Shown: piece by piece, positions 56,805-64,000 of the stretch
How the letters are laid out: every line of letters begins with the position of its first letter
Numbering within the stretch: the first letter of the stretch is position 1
Assembly: GCF_021347895.1 (NCBI RefSeq)
Contig: NC_067118.1
Span: 37,747,755-37,811,754, forward strand
DNA from: Acanthochromis polyacanthus
Taxonomy: Eukaryota > Chordata > Actinopteri > Pomacentridae
DNA length: 64,000 bases
Direction of reading: 5' to 3'
Notes under the pieces: generated by a model
The model's input: only the letters and a program-made list of their open reading frames with translations
Databases searched by the model: none
What the model was told of the DNA's origin: nothing
Translations under genes and position numbers: made by a program

Positions 56805-56880
56805 CTAATAACAATAAAAGTAACTTTATTTGTGTAGCACCTTTGGAAAAACAAAGTACTTTAGAAAAAAAAACAAATGT
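56805..56880 (-). mobile_element. Retroelement 3'-tail fragment
   Basis: 'AACTTTATTTGTGTAGCACC' followed by TTTGGAAAAACAAAGTACTT is the reverse complement of a common fish LINE/SINE tail (AAAGTACTTTG...GGTGCTACACAAATAAAGTT). Confidence 0.5.
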
Positions 56881-57299
56881 AAATTATAGTCAAGACATTT
56901 TTATTTAGTATATCTGCTGCACCAAAGTGCCTTCCAATAAAAAGGGTTATGACTGGCAAATAAAGTCACCTAAAAAGTCTTAACTTTGCCATTAAAAGCC
57001 TACAGTAGTGATTACACCCAGGTAATTTATATTTTGGGGAAAAAACCCTAAAAAAAGGAGATAAAATACTGTTACACTTTATTATAATACATATTAAGCC
57101 TAAGACCATACAGTGTTATTAACTGTGGAGAATAACCTCATTAATGTAATACTAGAACTTGAAACTACGGTACTGTAAATGACTAAATTTAACCTGATAT
57201 AAATATTGCAGCCAAAAGCCTTAATTGTTATTAATTTTTGGAAAAGTTCTGATCAATTTAGCTCAATTTAAAACATACATAGTATTTTATGTATTTTTG

Positions 57300-57425
57300 T
57301 TACTATTGGAGACTATTAGACTATATTTGCAACAGTGGAGGGAAATCACTCCCTTGAAACAGGAAGAGACCTCCAGCAGAACCAGATCCAGGGATGATAG
57401 CAGCCTGCCTCGACCAGGAAAGGTT
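57300..57425 (-). mobile_element. L2-like LINE or SINE 3' end, reverse orientation
   Basis: Read on the minus strand: GGTCGAGGCAGGCTGCTATC, GGATCTGGTTCTGCTGGAGG, CTTCCTGTTTCAAGGGAGTG. This is the same family as 43,600-43,800 on the plus strand. The 201-codon plus frame at 57,225-57,830 runs antisense through it and is not a gene. Confidence 0.65.
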
Positions 57426-60399
57426 AAAGAAAGAACAAAATGTAAAACACACCTCCCAGACTCTGGCTTCAGCCACATAAATTGGCCTCCACCACCTTCA
57501 CTCTGTTCGTGCATACTCGGTCCTGTAGTTTATCTCTTCAGAGTATTTGTCTGTCCACTTACCAAACACAGATGGGCTGGTGCTGGTACAGTGTGCTGGA
57601 CCCCGGGGTACACAGCTGTACACAGATGCCACATCTCATGTGATGCACCTCCCATTAAAGGAGAGTGGACAGCTTCTCCAATCAACAGATCACCTTTTCA
57701 AACAGCCCTTTGTTCCCCAACCCCTCGGCAGCTGGCAGCAATTAGCTGCCAGGACACGACACAGCAGTACGGCTTGCCAGTTACTCCATTAAGCATGAGA
57801 GAGAACACAGGAACTACAGGTTTTAAATGAGATCTGGGATTGATGTTGTGGAATTTCCACTCCAAACTTTTCAAGGCTTTTCACGTCCAAAACATGTCAA
57901 AATTATGCATCAAGAAATTTTGTGTATGATAGTTTTCATACAGAGTTGTTTTTTGCTTTGTCAAGTTGGTACAACAGAAGTGATGAGTTCAGATTACCCA
58001 ATGGACTGCCAAGTTTCCCCTTGAAAAGTCTTGTTGCTGACAGCAATAATAAATTGCAATCTGACCAATCAATTGCAGACCAGCTTGAACCCCTTAAGTC
58101 CTTAAGAATGAGAGGTGGGGGAAGAAATCAATTTGCAATTTACATCAGGCTGATGAGTGTTGAAAACACTGAGAAACAGACAGCTCCAAGTATAATTACA
58201 CTGATGCCAGTGCAGAGCTGTGGCCCCAACATCATCATAGGTTTGATAATCAATCAGGTATCACACAGGGGAAGTGATTTGTGTCGCATCAACAGGCAGT
58301 AAGTGTGTGATGACAGCCTGTTAGTGGCCTGACTTCCTGGAAACATAGTTACCACAATGGGGCTGCTTGGAAGAGGACACCACTGAGGTTAAGGAGCATA
58401 CTGAGTCGGTACAGTGTCTCAAGTGCCAGAGGCTACTGCCATGTTTGGCTAAAACCAATGAACTCACACGTTGTGAAATTAGATCTGTGGAGGTGCAAAG
58501 AGAGCGCTGGACTGTGGGGCTTTTTGTTTCATCCTGTGGAACACAATAAGGAGTGCAGGAATCATTTTCGTCATCTGTCAATCTCTGACTTGCTCTCACA
58601 AACATAAACAGCATATAAAGAGGGTTTCGGGACATTCATGCAAAGCGCACAGCCAGAGACAGAGCTAAAAGTCATAATGAAAAACAGAAGCAGAGGGAGG
58701 TGCATGAATAGTCGCAGTTTCAGCTATGTTTTGTTTTCTGGTGGCGACAGAAAGAAGAGGCAGAAAAAGGAGCAGGCTCGAAGGGTTAAATGTTGGCAAA
58801 AAGCGGGGAGGGGACAAAAGGCCCATTGTACGGGACAGAAGTGTCCCCGGAAAGGAGGGGAGAGAAAAGAAAGACACCACTGGCTGGTCCCCCGGACCTA
58901 TTGTAAGCAAAGGGAGTGCAGCCACGCATGACAGATGTCCCTGGCCATTGTTACCCCAGCAGCCTCCTCTCTGCCTCCTGCTCCGGCTCTGGAATTCCAT
59001 GAGACGGCCTCCGCCTGTGAAAGTTGTTCAACATGCCTCTTCTCTCGCCCTGCGTTCCCCACTGCCATCCCAGTTGTGCTCAGCCGGTGGGTGTATACGC
59101 CGCATCTCAAGATAGGAAAGGGGCTGCACTTCTCACGAGGGGCTCTTAGCAGGGTGCCAGAAATTACACTGATTAGACCATGCTGTTCCCAGCAGTCTGT
59201 CATATGTAGTGCTGCACCTACCAATAAGTATGGACATATAGACGATAATAAGCAGAAACATGTATTCATGACTACAGATAGAGCAGCTACATGAATGCCC
59301 AAAATACACTGGTCACAACATAAAATCTGACATTCACCAACTAAGAAATCAATAAACATAAGATCAATTGCATTTATAAGCATCTGAATGGACTAAAAAA
59401 CAACACATTACATTTTAGCCTCAGGGTTGGGAAACAAAAGCAATTACTAAAGTGAGTGTTAAGTGAAGCGCAGGTGAAAGCTTTTTGCGACAAAGAGTCG
59501 AGGTAAGCTGTTTTTACAAAGCAGTGATGTTTTGCATTCCCCATTCATCAGCCCACCATGTGGCAGACCTACAGAGGCGGCTGGTCGGGCTGTCAGTCAC
59601 AGCAACAGTGTACCAGTGGGAAGTGAGCACAACAATGGCCCTGTCTGGTTAATGGGTGAGAGAAAAAGCAGACAATTCTGCATTTCTGTGTCTTACTACC
59701 ACGCTGTCTGTTCTCGGTCCTATTCTCCTCTTGGTCTCAGCCACATTCTATCAACATTCGTTCACCTCGACTCCAATCAGTTTCCCCACCCCCGCCTGCC
59801 TGTTAACATTCAATTCAAACACACCACACACACGCACGCATTCCAATGCATAAGCATGAGAGAGATCTCTAAACGGGGTGGAAAATCTGTTTGAAGGCAA
59901 TGAATGTTTACCAGGTGGATCAATGGCTGGCTGTTAAATGATTTGGTGAATTCTAGCAGCGCTGAGGCGTAGCTGTTGCTGTAACACCCCAGAACTCTCT
60001 GGCACACTGTCCGAAGCCCTGCTGCCCTGACCCCAAAACAAACACCGCATCAGCACAAAAACCACCAACTATACCAGCAGTGTGAGACACTTCCAGGTCA
60101 TAATGAACAATACTAACGCTGCATCAACATATAAGCAAAACATTCTTCAAGCTGACTACACACAACTTAAATTTAGATGTTTTTTTATGCCAGGTGAATT
60201 CAGAAAGAGGAAGACGATGAGTCATTTCTGGAAGTATACTTCAACTAATGCAGCAGACTGTGCTGTTCAGATGCTGATGGATATAAATTTGCTTTATTAA
60301 CTTTATTGTTGCTTAATGTTTTGAAAGAACATAAGAAGTACAAGTAATTAGCCATGTATGCAGCCGGATATAGAAATTACATTAATAATTTTTCATCCC
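57426..60399. other. Intergenic DNA without recognised genes
   Basis: The longest frames (161 codons minus at 58,898-59,383; 129 codons plus at 58,726-59,115) overlap on opposite strands and show no family resemblance. Confidence 0.4.
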
Positions 60400-60545
60400 C
60401 AGGGTCATGAACACCCAAGAGGCCATGTATCGCACATCAGTCACTTTATCTTATGGTTGGAGCTTATGCCAGCTGACACTGATCAAGAGGCAGAACACTC
60501 CCTGGACAAGTCACCAATCCCAGATCCCTCACAGCCTGAATTTAA
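60400..60545 (+). repeat. Common fish interspersed repeat, fragment
   Basis: 'GGTTGGAGCTTATGCCAGCT' followed by GACACTGATCAAGAGGCAGA and ACTCCCTGGACAAGTCACCA matches the body of a repeat widespread in fish that starts CCATCCATTCTCTATACACC (see 35,384). It has no coding meaning despite its open frames. Confidence 0.6.
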
Positions 60546-63500
60546 CTGCAGAAATAAAGTGCTTCACCAGCATTATAATACAAGCCAGACCAAAAAACAA
60601 TTCTGCTGAGTCACTGTTAATTTATTTCAGTAGTTTTTCTGTTCTTTTATATCTCTGAGTACATTCTAAAATACATCATTTTAGCATTGTGATCAGCTAC
60701 ATTTAGCCACTGTGAAGGCCTTATGCACAACGAGGCAAGAAGCAGACTGATAACAGGTAACAGGCTCAGCAACATGTAGAAAAGTAATAATTTAAAGCAC
60801 ATGACAGCCTACAGTTATTTAGATTAATTTTGCATGCAACAACTTTCCATTCCCAAGAAAATCTCTGATAAAGGTATTGTGAATAATGAAATTGGTAACC
60901 ACACTCACACTGTAAGAGACTTCGGACATTCTTGTTGGACGGTTGAATCCCCTCAGAAATGATCTTTCTTCAACGCTGCAGTTTTACATTATTGAATAAA
61001 AGCTACAGTGATGTCAGTAGGATCACCTAAAGGCTTTTCACCTCTGTCCTCACTGCTGAAAACACATCTATTTGTGTCAGTCTTCTTGTTCTGTTGTCTA
61101 ACTTCTTATCCCTGGAGCTCTTTGCGCGTTCGTGTTCAAACTCAACTTTTTACCATTTGTTCATCTCAATTCATCACTGCTATTTGGCTCCAGCATGACT
61201 GAAAGACTGAACAAATTATACTGTCATGTCTGTCGGGTTAATGTCGCCAGAGAAGAAACATTAGCGTCACGCATGTTTCTCAACCCACTTATGTTAAAGG
61301 CCATGTCTAGCGTCACAGCTGAAAGCTTCGAGCCAAAACACAAGGCAAGAATCCATCCACAAAGAGTATTTATTCCTCCTAACTAGCCTCCATAACCTGG
61401 TGGTCTGACCTTCAGTCCAGTGGTGTAGAAAAACATAACATATGGCCTAGTCTGCCAGATCTCGGGACGACCCCGGATTGGGCCAGCAGACCCCTGAGTA
61501 AAGTCAAATGAATGCATTTAAACATTTAGCCCCCTGCGCACTGTGCCGTGATCCCCTGCATGGGCTTAGGTGACCCCAGTCAACATCAATCAGACAGAAT
61601 ACAATGGGAAGAGGCACACAGGGCAAAAACCGGGGTCAACCGCACTTTTAATAAGTAGACATGGATGGCATTGTGGAAGCAGATCGGCCCTGCTCCTGAC
61701 CATGGGTAAGCTGGGCACTCCTGCACTCTAAACCGCAAGCGGCAATTATGAGGAACCCTCAATGCATGCGCTTTAGAGATGAGAGGATAATCTACTTGGG
61801 CAGATTTAAGACTAAATCTGCCATTTCTGCTGTCCAAACCAAATCACAATGAAAATACATATAGGGCTTATGCACTGATATGATGATTTCAAAGCATGGA
61901 CAGGATGAGGGAGATTCACCAGGGGACAATTTGCAAGGATTTGGCAAGAATATGATACAACAACAACATGAAATGCTTTTTTTTTGGTTTAGCTGAGAAA
62001 GCCCAAATGGTCACTACCTCCTACAGGAGTCTACAAATTTTACTGACAGCCCATAACCTCTTTCTTCCAGCTTAGCTAAACTCTATTGCCCAGTGCTGTG
62101 CAGCAAGTAAACGGACAGAGAATGGGGGTTTTGACAGCTGCAGGAGCAGCATTACCCTATTTCTGTGTCTTCAGAGATAAGAACTATCAGTAGAGTAGGA
62201 AATGCAGGAGCTGGTCACGCCTTGCCTGCTATAACAGGCTGCAGTTATGTTGTCATCCTGAGGTTTCTGTCTGTCACCGTGGCAGAGCTACAAACCCACA
62301 GAGCTACTGACAGTTAGCCAACACTATCTCATTGGATGCTGTCTGGCTGTCAGCAAGAGCAGCTCGGGTCTGCAAGCACCGTGCCTGCATGGACATAAAC
62401 ATATGTGATAATATGCACACACATGCCCACATGTGTGGAGAAAACATACACAGCACGCTAGATGGTGTGGATCCTCTGATGCGGGTAGCAGCCAGTTAAA
62501 ATCTCTCGCTCTGACAACACCGGTCGCTCATTTCATTACCGCTCTTCTCTGCCAGACACTTACAATCCCATTACCTTTTACAGATCAGCTCTGGCTCGAG
62601 CTGAAGCTTCCCTCCACAGGCACAAACACATTGATCCAACATCTGAACCAGCAAAGAGCAAGGCAAAAGCAGTCCCAGAGTCACAACCACGCAATCAACT
62701 GGAAAGGAAAGAAGTGCGAAGGTCTTTAAAGCAAATCCAGACAAGTTACAGCAGTCAAACTTTGTCATCACAGATTGCAAGAGGATTTTACTTAAAGACT
62801 AAATTGCTTCAACAGACAGAAAAGATTACTGGAATATTTTGGTGATATGATGAATGACACAGAGTGGACTATTTCTAACTAAATCTCTCGTTGCTCATCT
62901 TGCTCAGGTCAGTGTTCTTCAATTCAATAAATTATTTTTCCATTACATTCACTGTGAGCCTTAAAAACAAAAACAAACTACTCTAAACCAATCTTCTATC
63001 TTTAGCCCAAGGAAATAGTAAAAGGCTATGAAAGGGAATGAGGCAATCACTTGGTGGCTGAGGTTTGAGACCACAGCTGTCCACAAATATCCTCTAAAAA
63101 AGAAAATAGACTTCCTCAGCCACAACCACACTGACCGAAGCTGACTGCTAAACCACCCCACCTCTGATTCTCCCTGTGGTGAAAAGGTCTGAGTTCATGT
63201 GGCAGAGCAGTGTTCAGTATTTAAGATTGTCCTGTACAAGGCAGAAATACAATATTTTTTCATCAAACTTGGTCAAAGAGGGCACATGACTATTATTCTT
63301 TCCTTCCATTTCCATTTATGGTTGAATAAAAAGACAGGAAGGGAAACAAAATAAGAAAATGAGGCAGAAGTAACAACATTTTATGTGCATGACAGCAAAT
63401 ATTCCACCGGGAGAAAATTCACAGCTCGCGTAAGCTGCCGTGTTTTTGCAGGCTTCCTTTTGTTTCTCCCTCCTCCCTGCCCCCACCACCAGCTCTGCCT

Positions 63501-64000
63501 CCTCTGCGGACCGTGGCCAAGCATCCGTGCCCCGAGAACGCTCGCTGGAGCACAAGGCCCTGTAAGAATGAAGCCTATTCAGCAGCCTGCCTCCAGATGC
63601 TCGCCAAAACAGTCCTCCAGGCTACAGCAGGGAGCAGAAGAGGGGAGAGAGCAGGAAAGGGAGACAGGAATCTGATAGCCTGTCATTACCAGCCCAAATA
63701 AATTGAAGGCAAAATCTCAGGCTAAACCACTGCCCTCGGTCATGATGTTTATAGGTGATAGTCTTATTGTTTTGTCTCCAGTGGTGTCTCAAAGAGCTGC
63801 TATGCCTCGCCAGAGAAGGTGTTTGTTGTTGCAGATAAATTGCCTAATGTGTAGCATCCACTGTGATTCACACACGCTGCCCTCAAACCCCAAGCGAGGC
63901 ACAATCTATATAAAAGCAGAGTGTGGGAGTTTCTCTTCAGTGTAAACTAATCTTATACTTTATGTAACATTCACTTTGACACTTGGCACGGTTATTTTTC
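60546..64000. other. Intergenic DNA, possible LINE scrap
   Basis: No gene was recognised. Near 61,050-61,075 the plus strand encodes SSLLKTHLF, which resembles the LLKTHLF end of fish L2-type reverse transcriptases; this is weak on its own. Frames near 62.4-63.7 kb lack domain resemblance. Confidence 0.35.

Noticed and set aside
57225..57830. 201-codon plus-strand frame
   Set aside because: Runs antisense through a retroelement 3' end and has no recognisable domain.
58898..59383. 161-codon minus-strand frame
   Set aside because: Overlaps plus-strand frames of similar length, lacks splice context and family resemblance.

Overview
This is nuclear DNA from a vertebrate, and almost certainly a ray-finned (teleost) fish. 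The one recognisable host gene is a vertebrate fidgetin-like gene. The rest of the window is AT-rich, gene-poor and full of fish-type DNA transposons: Tc1/mariner elements and their MITEs, TTAA-flanked MITEs, an ISL2EU-like THAP element and a hAT-like element. There are also L2/Rex-type LINE tails, a tRNA-like SINE, a solo LTR and long CA/TA microsatellites. No bacterial features (operons, ribosome binding sites, CRISPR) are present.

The host gene is fignl2 (fidgetin-like 2), an AAA-family protein gene on the minus strand with its coding exon at 19,810-21,881. A good splice acceptor sits 11 bases before the start codon. The start (MHWNPEHAQ...) and the C-terminus (KELDTCIEWSKMYSH-stop) both match the fidgetin family. 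The reading frame is broken by about eleven single-base shifts, mostly in the AAA domain, while homology continues across each break in another frame. I favour consensus errors in the assembly over pseudogenisation, but the sequence alone cannot settle it.

Layout: 0.16-1.1 kb THAP-encoding transposon; 2.4-2.7 kb TTAA MITE; 3.9-4.6 kb CpG-rich block with a minus-strand splice donor, a possible first exon of a gene lying off the left edge; 4.9-7.5 kb nest of TA repeats, two fragments of one MITE, a decayed Tc1 element and a solo LTR with a perfect 5-bp target duplication; 11.3-11.8 kb second TTAA MITE, carrying a near-perfect hairpin; 13.7-14.9 kb duplicated hAT-like element; 15.5-16.3 kb minisatellite of about 42-bp units; 16.3-17.1 kb third TTAA MITE; 17.1-19.8 kb fignl2 3' side; 19.8-21.9 kb fignl2; 21.9-34.3 kb probable fignl2 5' intron and flank, with a large-inverted-repeat MITE at 25.1 kb and candidate 5' exons near 34 kb. 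From 34.3 to 64 kb I see no host coding gene, only scattered transposon and LINE/SINE remnants, one transposon-type first exon at 42.96 kb, a 44-bp perfect palindrome at 44.86 kb and a 173-bp CA tract at 48 kb.

I did not find a convincing new multi-gene system. The most useful observations are the frame-broken, motif-degenerate fignl2, the THAP element, the unrecognised transposon-type exon and the perfect palindromes. Gene symbols and family names come from recognition by eye, not from a search.
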